Shown: piece after piece, positions 36,601 to 43,000 of the stretch | How the letters are laid out: each line of letters starts with the position of its first letter | Position numbering within the stretch: position 1 is the stretch's first letter | NCBI GenBank assembly: GCA_949987565.1 | Contig: OX465104.1 | Location: 8,485,680-8,549,679 of the forward strand | Direction of reading: 5' to 3' | DNA length: 64,000 nucleotides | Origin: Luidia sarsii | Taxonomy: Eukaryota > Echinodermata > Asteroidea > Paxillosida > Luidiidae | Notes under the pieces: generated by a model | What the model was told of the DNA's origin: nothing | Database searches by the model: none | What the model saw: the letters and a program-made list of their open reading frames with translations, nothing else | Position numbers and translations under genes: made by a program

Positions 36601-37503
36601 TCTTCTGAGCCATAGTTTCTCATTATACACGTCAGTTGTGTCACTGGCAACTCTCACATTGGTGTACTTGTTAATTCATACTTGGGTGTATGATCCCTCA
36701 GGTGTGGTTGGCTTCAGTCTGGAATACAGCTTGGCCAGCTATGGCATTGTGTCTATGGAGGTGTTCGACATACCAGACTTGCCGGCCATCAGGAACCTCT
36801 TCTTTGCCCTGGCCATTGATCCCTATAGTGAGGAGGACCTGTCATCCAGAATTCTCCGGGAAAAAGTCATCGGTCAGTTCGTTCTCCTTCCTCAATTCTG
36901 AAATACCTTTTAGTTGCTTTTTTAAATTGGCTATGAACTTTTCACTGGAATGTCCCCTGGCTTTAGCGTACCGGCACTTTTACCACTTGAGCTATCCATC
37001 CAGCCCTTAGGTGGCAGCCTTCTCAAAATATCTTAAAAGCATAGAAATTTGCCTTCCACTGGATAAAAAGATGTTACAAAAGAAAACATGTTATAAAAGC
37101 ATATAAATACTGTAAGAAATAATTAATACACATATTACACATACACATCCAATACAATTATCGAACTAAACCCACGGATACACCATTTACATAATTATAA
37201 AGCAGTTCTCATTTCTTAGAGTGGTCTCATAGGTTTTGCATGGATGCCAAGTATTGTCAACGCCAATAAGAAGCATTTAACTATTGACTGCCTCGTATTC
37301 TCCAAGGATCAATGCAGATAGTCCCCGACTTTGTTCAGCTGTTTATACTCTTATCTGAGCACGAATATTAAATTAGAAATCTAACACTTAGCCATTTTTG
37401 CATTCTGATCTTTTCAGGACAGAACGTCAATTTCGAGGACATGCCCTGTGATGTTGACATCAAGAACAAATTCCATGGCAACCGGAGTCTGCTGAAACCA
37501 TGA
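3612..37503 (+). CDS. Secreted EAR-repeat protein with a long internal repeat array (43 exons, 2,106 aa)
   Basis: Assembled from GT-AG exons whose lengths sum to 6,321 nt (2,107 codons with the stop), with no frame break. The ATG at 3612 has A at -3 and G at +4 and begins a signal peptide; an in-frame ATG at 3588 has a poor context. Order: signal peptide (about 1-21), basic stretch with a furin-like site (77-80), EAR/EPTP propeller-like repeats (about 100-480), short helical linker, about 25 repeats of 40-50 residues (about 515-1690), second EAR block (about 1717-2075), short tail. EAR repeats are known from LGI1, ADGRV1 and TSPEAR, where they form seven-bladed propellers for extracellular binding. 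The ends are TSPEAR-like but the middle is not; I know no named orthologue. Many N-x-S/T sequons and no membrane span after the signal peptide suggest a secreted matrix or surface protein. Function is unknown. Small in-frame exons could have been missed in long introns. Confidence 0.88.
4032..4122 (+). mobile_element. tRNA-like SINE copy, family B
   Basis: GGCTGGGTAGCTCAGGTGGT (A-box) is followed by AAGAGCACTGG and GGTCTTGGGTTTAAGTCAC (diverged B box). It is flanked by GGAAGGCTACCACCTTAG, which recurs at the other family B copies. Lies in intron 1 of the EAR-repeat gene. Confidence 0.65.
4670..4755 (+). mobile_element. tRNA-like SINE copy, family A
   Basis: GCTCAGAGGTCAAGTGG followed by GGAGTCTTGGGTCCGAATCC and GGCCAAGCTGCC: A-like and B-box-like elements and the family's CAAGCTGCC tail. 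Ends about 45 bases before exon 2 of the EAR-repeat gene. Confidence 0.5.
4995..5110 (+). repeat. Dispersed repeat (AGTTGAGCTC...CCACAGCTGGCCTA family)
   Basis: The blocks ACTCCAAGTTGAGCTC, GGCATGC and CCAGTCCAACCACAGCTGG recur in the same order at 25410-25600 (minus), 35945-36125 and 55785-55905. No coding potential seen; class unknown. Confidence 0.55.
5117..5312 (+). repeat. GAGGATTGTGGAGGATTGAGG minisatellite (intron 2)
   Basis: About four imperfect units built on GAGGATTGTGGAGGATTGAG with spacers of 25-35 bases. The same motif forms the array at 47645-47935 in IFT56. Confidence 0.8.
5790..5995 (+). repeat. Direct and inverted repeats around CAATGTCAAATTGAGGCATG (intron 3)
   Basis: TTTAGTGCAATGTCAAATTG is directly repeated, then appears inverted as CAATTTGACACAGCACTAAA, so the segment could fold back. 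Probably a degraded foldback element. Confidence 0.5.
8375..8735 (+). repeat. Degenerate GTCAATCTGGTCAGTC minisatellite (intron 6)
   Basis: Irregular ~10-base units of the GTCAATYTRGTCAGTCTG type over about 360 bases. Non-coding. Confidence 0.75.
9126..9185 (+). repeat. Second histone-type stem-loop repeat copy (intron 7)
   Basis: GGCTCTTTTCAGAGCC (9126-9141) is followed by CTTCTCTTAAGAGATGATG and ATGGTGTCGATC, matching the order of elements at 692-765. It ends about 40 bases before exon 8 of the EAR-repeat gene. Confidence 0.6.
9675..9767 (-). mobile_element. tRNA-like SINE copy, family A (intron 8)
   Basis: The minus strand reads AGCTCGGTGATCCAGCAG, then AGGAGTCGTGGGTTTGAATC and CCACCCTTGCTGCC, with a near-perfect B box. 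Confidence 0.6.
10420..10500 (+). mobile_element. tRNA-like SINE copy, family A (intron 9)
   Basis: TGGTCGAGTGGGTCAGACAT, then CTGCACTAGTAAGCAGTGAG and CAGTTCGAATCCCTCCCAAG. It shares the ATCTGCACTAG block with the copy at 44121. Confidence 0.6.
10950..11390 (+). repeat. 22-bp minisatellite CAGTTTTCTACACAATCAAT (intron 10)
   Basis: About 19 units of a 22-base repeat with small variants (CAAACAATTT, CATTTT, CTTTTT). It starts 45 bases after the donor of exon 10. One + frame stays open through the first part because 22-base units rotate frames without stops; this is not coding. Confidence 0.9.
14165..15113. mobile_element. AATTTCATAGAGCTGCTTAAGC-type foldback MITE, split by the piggyBac-like insert
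   Basis: Bases before 14178 (ATAAAGCTGC) and after 14875 (TTAAGCACCCAAATTTATA...) join to the end of a MITE family whose better copies are at 45152-45394 and 47113-47337. The far end is AAATGGCTCTATAAAATTTT (around 15090-15110). Confidence 0.55.
14179..14874. mobile_element. piggyBac-like non-autonomous element with TTAA target duplication
   Basis: Terminal inverted repeats CCACTTCGCGCCGG (14179-14192) and CCGGCGCGAAGTGG (14861-14874) are exact and flanked on both sides by TTAA (14175-14178, 14875-14878), the target duplication of piggyBac transposons. It is 696 bp with no transposase frame. It sits inside another MITE whose halves flank it. A diverged, end-truncated copy in opposite orientation is at 43050-43562. 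Lies in intron 14 of the EAR-repeat gene. Confidence 0.75.
15296..15445. mobile_element. Foldback MITE, GGGCCTGACRTTTCGATCCTAGCAGGACC family
   Basis: The left arm GGGCCTGACATTTCGATCTT and the right arm AAGATCGAAACATCAGGCCC are near-perfect inverted repeats around an AGGACCTTTCTC / GAGAAAGGTC centre. The outer part TTTTAATCAGTAAGCAGTTT recurs in other copies. Confidence 0.75.
16310..16435. mobile_element. Small repeat with CATCGTAAGTTACGATCAATCG core (intron 16)
   Basis: Homologous to 51175-51315 in IFT56, which has the same order GTAACTTACGATCGATCG, GATGAGCGATGC, CATCGTAAGTT. A fragment is at 40655-40735. Internal inverted matches suggest a MITE. Confidence 0.5.
16447..16492. mobile_element. 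Half copy of the GGGCCTGACGTTTCGATCC foldback family
   Basis: One arm only: GGGCCTGACGTTTCGATCCT and AGCAGGACCTTTCTCAAAGG. Confidence 0.6.
17700..17775 (+). mobile_element. SINE family B fragment (intron 18)
   Basis: GGGCTTGATAGCTCAGACAC then AAACCAGAGGTCTCAGGTTC; shortened between the A-like and B-like boxes. Confidence 0.45.
18669..18670 (+). other. GC splice donor (GC-AG intron) after exon 20
   Basis: The exon 20/intron junction reads CCAAG|GCAAGA. Joining 18668 to 19049 keeps the frame and restores the repeat motif (DQVQTISGSKNF). No GT nearby does so. Strong flanking matches (AAG before, AAGA after) are typical of functional GC donors in animals. Confidence 0.75.
19927..20321. mobile_element. 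Foldback element with AGCCRCATTTCCACTGGACT ends (intron 22)
   Basis: AGCCACATTTCCACTGGACT near 19928 and AGTCCAGTGGAAATGCGGCT ending near 20321 are inverted repeats. The inside holds further copies of TTTCCACTRGACT and GGTAAAAGTAACCAT. No coding frame. Confidence 0.65.
20336..20500. repeat. Diverged pair of stem-loop repeats in inverted arrangement (intron 22)
   Basis: GAGTATGGCTCTGACAAGAACC and TGTCAGAGCCATAGTTCTCC face each other, followed by TAAGAAATAACTTACATGG and TTTCCTCACTTT, as in the histone-type stem-loop repeats. Divergence is high. Confidence 0.35.
21012..21312 (+). pseudogene. Duplicate of the 3' half of exon 20 plus 240 bp of its intron
   Basis: The 301 bases at 18608-18908 recur here at the same length with four substitutions. 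The copy has 61 exonic bases (coding INGINLEAMYRDTYFNTSNQ, two amino-acid changes) and keeps the GC donor, but lacks the acceptor and first part of the exon. The only upstream AG (21003-21004) would put it out of frame. It lies in intron 23 and is judged non-functional. Confidence 0.85.
22230..22440 (+). repeat. GGTGATGAT-rich microsatellite (intron 24)
   Basis: Runs of GGTGGTGAT, GATGATGAC and GACAATGACG. Open frames here give poly-Asp/Gly or poly-Met and are artefacts of the repeat. Confidence 0.85.
22890..22980 (+). mobile_element. tRNA-like SINE copy, family A (intron 25)
   Basis: CTGGCTTGGTGGTCCAGCG, then AAAGCAGGAGTTGCAGGTTT and GAATCCCACCCCAGGCTGC. Good B box. Confidence 0.6.
23129..23230 (-). 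mobile_element. SINE copy, family B (intron 25)
   Basis: On the minus strand: GGATAGCTCAAGTGTTGAGAG, then CAGAGGTCTCAGGTTCAAGT and CCCTGGCC. The flank GAGGCCACCATC on this strand recurs in other copies. Confidence 0.6.
23292..23430. mobile_element. GGGCCTGA foldback family copy (intron 25)
   Basis: AGAAAGGTCCTGCTAGGTTT and GCAATGTCAGGGGCTCTAAA, then ATTTTAGCCAGTAAGCAGTT, the usual outer segment. Confidence 0.55.
23881..24175. repeat. Composite repeat with a minus-strand stem-loop copy (intron 26)
   Basis: The minus strand holds GACTCTTCTCAGAGTT (23943-23958), then CTTGAGAGGGATAACTTTC and ATGGTGTTGC, in the order of the histone-type repeats. From 24060 on, AATGAGGCATCTACTCCAAA and AGTCCTTTTCGAGTAAAC recur at 51385-51450. 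Confidence 0.5.
24772..24801. repeat. Perfect 12-bp hairpin TAGCTTTTCCGC / GCGGAAAAGCTA (intron 27)
   Basis: Arms at 24772-24783 and 24790-24801 with loop TTCATG, then an A run. No homologous copy recognised elsewhere in the window. Confidence 0.6.
25133..25408. mobile_element. hAT-like MITE, CAGGGATGTAAG termini (intron 28)
   Basis: Starts CAGGGATGTAAG and ends CTTACAACCCTG. The inside matches 52412-52640 (AACCCTAAAAACTGAAGGG, TGCACCCCTGCC, AGGAAATGACTTTGTC). Terminal CAGGG is typical of hAT elements. No coding capacity; no clean 8-bp target duplication seen. Confidence 0.6.
25410..25600 (-). repeat. Dispersed repeat (CCACAGCTGGCCTA family), minus strand
   Basis: Contains GCCAGCTGTGGGTGGACTGG, GGGGCATGCCATAGC and GTTGAGCTCAGC, the reverse of 35945-36125. 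Confidence 0.55.
26289..26385 (+). repeat. CCCTGCCCCTGCCC microsatellite (intron 29)
   Basis: About 16 six-base units (CCCTGC / CCCTGA / CCCTGT). Confidence 0.9.
26424..26446. mobile_element. Terminal fragment of the piggyBac-like family
   Basis: CCAGGCGCAAAGTGGTTAAA matches the right end plus TTAA of the element at 14179-14874. Only the end is recognisable. Confidence 0.4.
26857..26930 (+). repeat. Histone-type stem-loop repeat copy, diverged (intron 30)
   Basis: GGCACTTTTCAGAGCC has one stem mismatch; followed by CATTCACATAAGAGCGCATG and CCACAAACTTTC. Confidence 0.4.
27061..27215. mobile_element. SINE family B fragment (minus) and one arm of the GGGCCTGA foldback
   Basis: TGGACCGGGACGTGAACCCG then AGACCTCTGGACTAACGTAC (reverse B box), followed by GAGGATTTGATGTTTTAATC and CTAGCAGAACTTTTCTCAA. 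Confidence 0.5.
28940..29310 (+). repeat. GTCAACTGYCCACTCYCCTG minisatellite (intron 32)
   Basis: About 15 irregular units of 20-28 bases. Ends about 55 bases before exon 33. Confidence 0.85.
30010..30112. mobile_element. GGGCCTGA foldback family, single arm (intron 33)
   Basis: TTACAAACTGCTCATCACTG, CTCAAAATTTAGAGGGCCTG and ATCCTAGCTGGATCTTTCTC. Confidence 0.6.
32205..32468 (+). repeat. Triplicated ~95-bp unit (intron 36)
   Basis: GTAGGGCAGCAACCAAGTCC and CTCCACTCAGATCTGTTCTG then GGCCAGCCG occur three times, starting near 32224, 32318 and 32418. The unit is not repeated elsewhere in the window. Confidence 0.8.
32480..32735. mobile_element. Two overlapping GGGCCTGA foldback copies (intron 36)
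   Basis: Arms GGCCTGACATTTCGATCCAA and GGATTGAAAAATCAGGCCCT with TTTTAGTCAGTAAGCAGTTT segments on both sides, in a partly duplicated arrangement. The last segment ends close to exon 37. Confidence 0.6.
33425..33590. mobile_element. Best-preserved GGGCCTGACGTTTCGATCC foldback element (intron 37)
   Basis: Arms AAAATTTAGTGGGCCTGACG and CGTCAGGCCCACTAAATTTT are exact inverted repeats and extend inward over TTTCGATCCTAGCAGGACC. Outer part CAAACTGCTTACTGACTAAA. Confidence 0.8.
34930..35135 (+). repeat. CTGCACCCAACATGTACCCA minisatellite (intron 39)
   Basis: Units of about 10 bases of type TGYACCCARC. Lies about 30 bases after the donor of exon 39. Confidence 0.8.
35560..35690. mobile_element. GGGCCTGA foldback family copy, diverged (intron 40)
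   Basis: GACATTTCAATCCTAGTAGG and GCTGGGATTGAAATCTGAGA flank a degenerate centre; TCGGTGAGCAGTTTATT follows. Confidence 0.45.
35945..36125 (+). repeat. Dispersed repeat (AGTTGAGCTC...CCACAGCTG family), intron 41
   Basis: ACTCCAAGTTGAGCTCAACC, CCTCCTCCTCCAGTCCACTC and TTGTTATCGCCTGTCAGTCA; homologous to 55785-55905 and, reversed, to 25410-25600. Confidence 0.6.
36235..36556 (+). repeat. 30-bp AT-rich minisatellite (intron 41)
   Basis: About ten copies of a 30-base unit containing CCCCAGTATATTACCACATT and CCATATATTA. Since 30 is divisible by three, long open frames run through it; these are not coding. Confidence 0.92.
36960..37030 (-). mobile_element. SINE family B fragment (intron 42)
   Basis: Minus strand: GGCTGGATGGATAGCTCAAG then TGGTAAAAGTGCCGGTACG: the A-like box with flank, B-box half missing. 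Confidence 0.5.
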
Positions 37504-38409
37504 GCGACAGAAATGCCATCACTCAGTCAATCAGAACCTCAAACTCTGGTTTGAAAATGTTCCACTGTTCAGCAAAGAAGTGCTACTCAAGTGAAATCTG
37601 TATAACAAATTGTATGGTTGTTCATGCTGTGTGCCACTGCATCGTAACTTCTGGCAGTCTGTATAATTAATGCATTCCTTAGTCCAATTTATCTTAGTAT
37701 ATGTATATGTAAGACAACTGAGACCTGCAATGAACTTTGGAATGTGAGTTGTTTATCTGGCATATGATACTTTATCAATTTGAATGCGATGTTCTTAATG
37801 ACAATTCTCGAGATCTATGTGGGGAATTATCTATTCCGAATATCTGTGCATATATATTGTTGAGAGTATATTTTTGGAATAATATAATGCATCTGAAAAT
37901 ATTTGATCACTGAGATATATTGACGAATGAATTATGATTGCCATTTGTGATTATGAGTAAAAAAAGTATATTTAGAGAAATTTATCAACCTAAACAAATA
38001 TCATTGAATAAGAATATGGAACTGGGAATAGTTTTATCACAGTATAAATAATAAATGAATAACAAAATTAATAAATAGATATCCACAATGAACAGATTGC
38101 CACCTGACATTGAACCTCAGATTGTGTATATATGAAACCAGATGTAAATTTTATAAATAAAAAAGAAAAGAAAAAAAAGCATTTAAATTTAGAAAACTGA
38201 ATCCGTGAAATAACTTAACGTACGTAGTAAATATATGGCATTTTTTGATGTTCAAGGAGCACATGGAAAGCATAAATTCATAATTCTGTTTATCATTTTT
38301 CTTTTGCACTTTTGGTGGTGTTAGAATACAGTTTGTAAGAATAGAATAAAGTTCTCTGTCACTGACTTGAAGATTTAGGGCCAATGTTGTATTTAAATGT
38401 GATAATAAA
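37504..38409 (+). terminator. 3' UTR and candidate poly(A) signals of the EAR-repeat gene
   Basis: AT-rich DNA directly after the stop. AATAAA hexamers lie at 38050-38055, 38156-38161, 38345-38350 and 38404-38409. Which one is used cannot be read from sequence; 38156 is followed by an A-rich run. No other coding signal is seen here. Confidence 0.5.
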
Positions 38410-39889
38410 GACATGAAAAATCTTCTTTTTTAAAGAAATGGTGCTGATATTTCTCAAGTGATCCAAAAGTGCTTCAAACTAAACAGGCCCTGACTGACCA
38501 ATACTGGAAATCTAAAAAAATGTTCCAAGAAGTTCCAATCGAGACCAATGGAGAAATTCCATGGTTTATAATAAGGAAAAGGTTCTGTTCTGGGGTCGAG
38601 AAATCGGGCCCTCTATAATTGTTTTAAAGATATTTCTTCATTAATTAACCTACCAGATATTGAAGGCAGAGAATGACAATTAGCCCCAGGGAGCTGTGAT
38701 TGAACATGGCAGTGATGAGGTTTGTGAATTGCATCCTTTAGGACTGTTCAAATGATAAAAACATAGAGGCCTATAAAGCGGGCGTTTGTTTTTTAATCGT
38801 GCTGAATAGTGACCACGTGCCAAACTCACATGAAATTGAACAAGACTGAAACCCCGCGAAAATTTCGAGGAGGCTGCTCTCGTATCAGTACCCCCCCCCT
38901 CCCTCCATTGAATGGAGAAGGGCGCCACCATCAAGCTAGATGTCACAGTCAGGCCGTGGGACGCTTACATTCAATCATAGAGCAGTTTGCAACATTTTTG
39001 TATATCACGTATACACACAGGGTTAGGGTTAGTGTGCGCAGATCAATGTTCGTGCTAGATTAATTTCTTCACATCGATAGCCATGGCTGTAAGACCACTC
39101 GATTCGATCCGATATATAACCGAGGCGCAACCTTTAGTTGTTCAGTTAAGGGTCGGAGGTGAGAGCGCCGCCCGTCGTGTTTGGGGTTATTATTATTATT
39201 ATTATTAATATTATTTTATTCATGCCATTCAATTTACAACACATACAAGATGGGCAAGGGAGAGACAAAAGCAAAAAACACTCCGCATCGAGCTGTGAAT
39301 AATTATAAACTATGAAGTAAATGAATATAAATAAAATAAATAAATAAGTATAAATTAATATAAAAATAATTATTTGAAAAAATATTGCTTAATTGAAAAT
39401 GGTCACAGTGAATAGTTGGATAGATTAAGAGGAGAGAATATAGTTCCTAAGAGTAGCAAGAAAAGATGAAAAGGGCTGTAAAACAATACCATTGCGAATA
39501 TTTTCAGACAGATTAGACCAGAGTCGAGGGAAAACATGGAAACAAGATAAATGCAGGGATTGGGTTCACGACTTAATACGTCCCCCACCCTTTCAAAAAC
39601 GAAATCGTGCCTCAGTTGTGCATTTGGTCGAAAAATAAAAGATAAAGAAAAAGTATAGGTCTACAGAGTCGCTTTTTTTTTACCATAATACTACCACCTC
39701 CATACTAACAATACCGACTCATCTAATCGTCATTTTGCAGACGTCAACTAACTACATGTAACTACTTTCAACTGCATTTTACCCAACCTCCTTAACCGTA
39801 ACAAGCCACACATTATTTATGTTATCAACATAGGTACCAGACTATCTATTCTTTATTGAAAAGGCGCCCTCATCGACGACATTCTTGTA
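38410..39889. other. Intergenic DNA between the EAR-repeat gene and IFT56
   Basis: No gene signals on either strand. Contains a fragment of the GGGCCTGA family (about 38575-38640), a run of ATT repeats (about 39187-39225), an A/T-rich block of AAATAAATA type (about 39315-39400), and otherwise nothing I recognise. Confidence 0.5.
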
Positions 39890-40082
39890 GTTCCCTTGAA
39901 TGTGTGTGTCTCTTTTTAGTTTTACACGGGATTTTGTACAATCGGCGAAGAAAAACATCGGAAGTTCTCACAAGATACGTGTACTATTTTTGATGTGGAA
40001 CACTTTCCTTGGATCTCCTGCATCCATGGGACTCTAATAAATTGGAATTCGCCGCAGCTTTTCCAAGAAAACTGGCCTCAAA
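39890..40082 (+). promoter_or_regulatory. Presumed 5' UTR / core promoter region of IFT56
   Basis: The 190 bases before the start codon are less AT-rich than the flanking intergenic DNA. They contain two upstream ATGs (one in CATCCATGGG near 40025) that would make short upstream frames. The transcription start cannot be placed from sequence. Confidence 0.3.
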
Positions 40083-43000
40083 ATGGTAAGTGTTTGCTAC
40101 TTAGCAACAGACGCTTTCGCTAGCGCTAGGGTTCCCGTTCAGTTTGCATTGCCCAGTGCGGTGTGCGGAACATCACCCCACTTGAATTTGAACCTCTAAA
40201 TTATTAGGCAAAAATGATTACGGTGCATGGGCACATTTAGGTGCACCGATGATTGTCATGATTCTTGCTTGTAACATAATTACTCAAGGTTCTTGGTACT
40301 ATATATTATTGTACTTTTGTAGTCCGAGTAACTTGGACCCGACAAGTCACCTTTTTTTAATCGAATTTTGAAATTTTGAAATTCGGGTGACTGTCACCCG
40401 AATCTTAAAATTTCAAAATTCGATAATAAAAGGGTGACTTGTCGGGTCCAAGTTACTCGGACTAATATTATGGTAGTTTTTACCGATTGAAATTTGAAGC
40501 AAAGAAAACCGTTGACTGAACCATGACCATGACTTGTGTTTAATACAGTGATTGAGTCAGTGTTTCTTAATAGTTTAGTGTTACTTAGTTAATAGTTGCC
40601 CTTGGGTTAATGCAGTTACTGCAACTAACCAAAGACTTGAACCCGAGAACTGGGGTGAATTTCACAAAGCCTTACAATGCATCGTAACTCAACAAGTTTA
40701 CGATGTATAACTTTAAACTTGTTAACCCATTGTGTTACTGTTATTACAATATTAATTATTATTGTTAATGTTAGTGTTATTACAATATTAGATGTGATAC
40801 AAACACTGAACAGGCTTATGCCGGTTTCTTGGCATCACCTTTCGTCTTGCGATTGATCCTAAATTGAGCACTGGTACACAAAACCAGTCTCAGGCTCAAG
40901 TCCCGGTCCAGCCAAATATTCCTCATTTTTTGAAAGTTGTTCTGAAGTTCCCAGTCAGTTTTGTTTGATTTAAAGGAATAATAACAATCAAAATGTTGGA
41001 AGATTACGGTAAACATTTTTTGCTGTGTCAGTGTGACACAGTCAGCATTCTCCATTTTTTTTTTTTTTGGGGGGGGGGGGGGCTGGTTATATTCACCTAA
41101 CAGCAACAGCATTCTCCGCCAAACGCCTTTGTCTGATTGGCCAAATGTCATTACATCATGTCTATGCATATTTATGTATGCTGTATACTCTGACGAAGAG
41201 TGTTCATGAATATGTATAACATCAGCAGGGACGACCTCCAAGAAGAATGCCGTTGCCGGGTGAATATACACTTCCTTTTTTCTTTTCCCTCGCTGCAGAT
41301 GCTCTCAAGGTCCAAGCCGGCCACTGGGCCCGGCTCCAGCACTCCGGCCCAGGAGAGCAAGAAGAAGAAGCAACTGCCGAAGCTGGAGGAGTACCTGGAC
41401 TCCAGAGACTACACAGGGGCCATCACGCTGCTTGAGGTGAGTCCCCCCGGCCAGCCAGAGGTCCAAACGTTTGGGTTGAGTTCTGGTGCGCACGTTCTTG
41501 GCTGTTAGTGAACAACTCCAGGGGAGAGGTGGTGTGTGATCCTGTTCCGAATGCAGCATTTGGTCATGTTTGGTGGTTTGAGTGCGAGAACAAGGTTCGC
41601 TTATAACAGACCACTCGAACAATGTTCGCTTATAACAGACCACTCGAACTCAGCCTTTGATGAAGTAGGTTTTGGTGCAGTAGGTTTTGACATATGTTCG
41701 TTTAAATATAGCTGTTCATGCTAATTATTCAGTGCCAAAGTTCTTCTCACAACCACACAAACATGGAAAAAAAATACTGAGAAGTATTCTTCGACTACAC
41801 TGTATATACCTTCACCATTTGCAAGGATATTGTCTTGGTCCACCATCTCTGGAGTCTGGACCCTGAGCCTACCTACATCATTCCAACATTCCTAAAATAT
41901 TCCATAGCAAATCAATTCCATTACTTCTGATTTACTTGATGAATACGTACTGACAAGCTCAGTCTTCTTTTCTGTCGGCAGTTCACGCGGAGTACCGGCA
42001 AGGGCAGTGATGAGTCAGACATGTGGCTGGCCTACTGCTACTTCCACCTGGGTGACTACAAGCAGGCCATGGATGAGTATGAGAAGCTGAGCAAGAAGGA
42101 GGCGGTCAGCCCCGACGTCTGGGTCAACCTGGGCTGCTGCTACTTCTTCCTGGGCATGTACCCAGAGGCCGAGGCAGCGGCCAAAAAGGGTGAGCCAAGA
42201 GGTGGAGGAAGAAAGGAGGTGGATATGGTCTTGGTCCACCATCTGTGGACCCTGAGCCTACCTACATGTACATCATTCCCACTCATAACTGCAGCCCCCA
42301 ACTCTTACCCCGACCCCAACTCAAACACCAACCTCAACGCTTACCCAACGCGAACGCAAACATCAGCCCCAACTCAAACACCAAATCCAACTCTCGCACC
42401 AATCTTAACTCTTAACCAACACAAACACCAACCCAAACTCATACACCAACCCAAATTCCAGCCCAAACCCAAACCAAAATCCAAACACCAACCCCAACTG
42501 TTACTTCAGTCCAAACTCAATCACCAACCCCAATTCAAACACCAGCCCCATTTCCAGGCCCAACTCTAGCCCAGGGCTAGGCCCCTCTCCCACCCAGCAA
42601 CCCCAGCCACAACCAACACCGTAATCCCAGTAACACTTCTAGCCCACCCAGATCCCAGCAACATCTAACCTTGCCCAACACCAGAGCCCGCCCCTAACCA
42701 CAGACCCAACACTCCAACTCCTATTCAACCCCAACAAAGTCCAAGCCCCAGCCCCAGCCCCAGCCCTAACACTAGGAAGACCACAAAGCTACTCAAACTG
42801 AACCCCAACCCCAGCCTCTGCCCCAACCGTAATAATTTACTTTCGAGTTTCAATACTGAATTTCAAATCACTCCCAGACACGAAACCTTTTACTCGGATC
42901 AGCTGATTTCCTTGTTGGAATTTTTTTTTTTTTTTCAAGTCTCAATTGCATGCTTGTGTAATGGTCATATCATACGTGTATTAGTTTGTATTTCATACAT

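Larger units (their letters stand above)
31983..37503 (+). other. Exons 36-43: C-terminal EAR block
   Basis: Exons: 31983-32174, 32778-32879, 33874-34089, 34799-34899, 35289-35438, 35764-35917, 36702-36872, 37418-37503 (TGA 37501-37503). Exon 36 is the clearest EAR unit in the protein, with FEAFMLDGVRHLALAVHSNK followed by SYVYAWNASGYEFVRK. Exons 37-42 continue the pattern with RQYLAIANEA, GVLHLALANAM, ADLYLAGVSEYEEMKIFRYE and NLFFALAIDP. The last exon adds a short polar tail with one Cys and no membrane anchor. About seven units can be counted, the number that closes a propeller in LGI/TSPEAR proteins, but the unit borders are approximate. Confidence 0.85.

Noticed and set aside
36142..36901. 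138- and 214-codon frames around the 30-bp AT-rich repeat
   Set aside because: Only the last part (36702-36872) is a real exon; the rest is open because the unit length is divisible by three.
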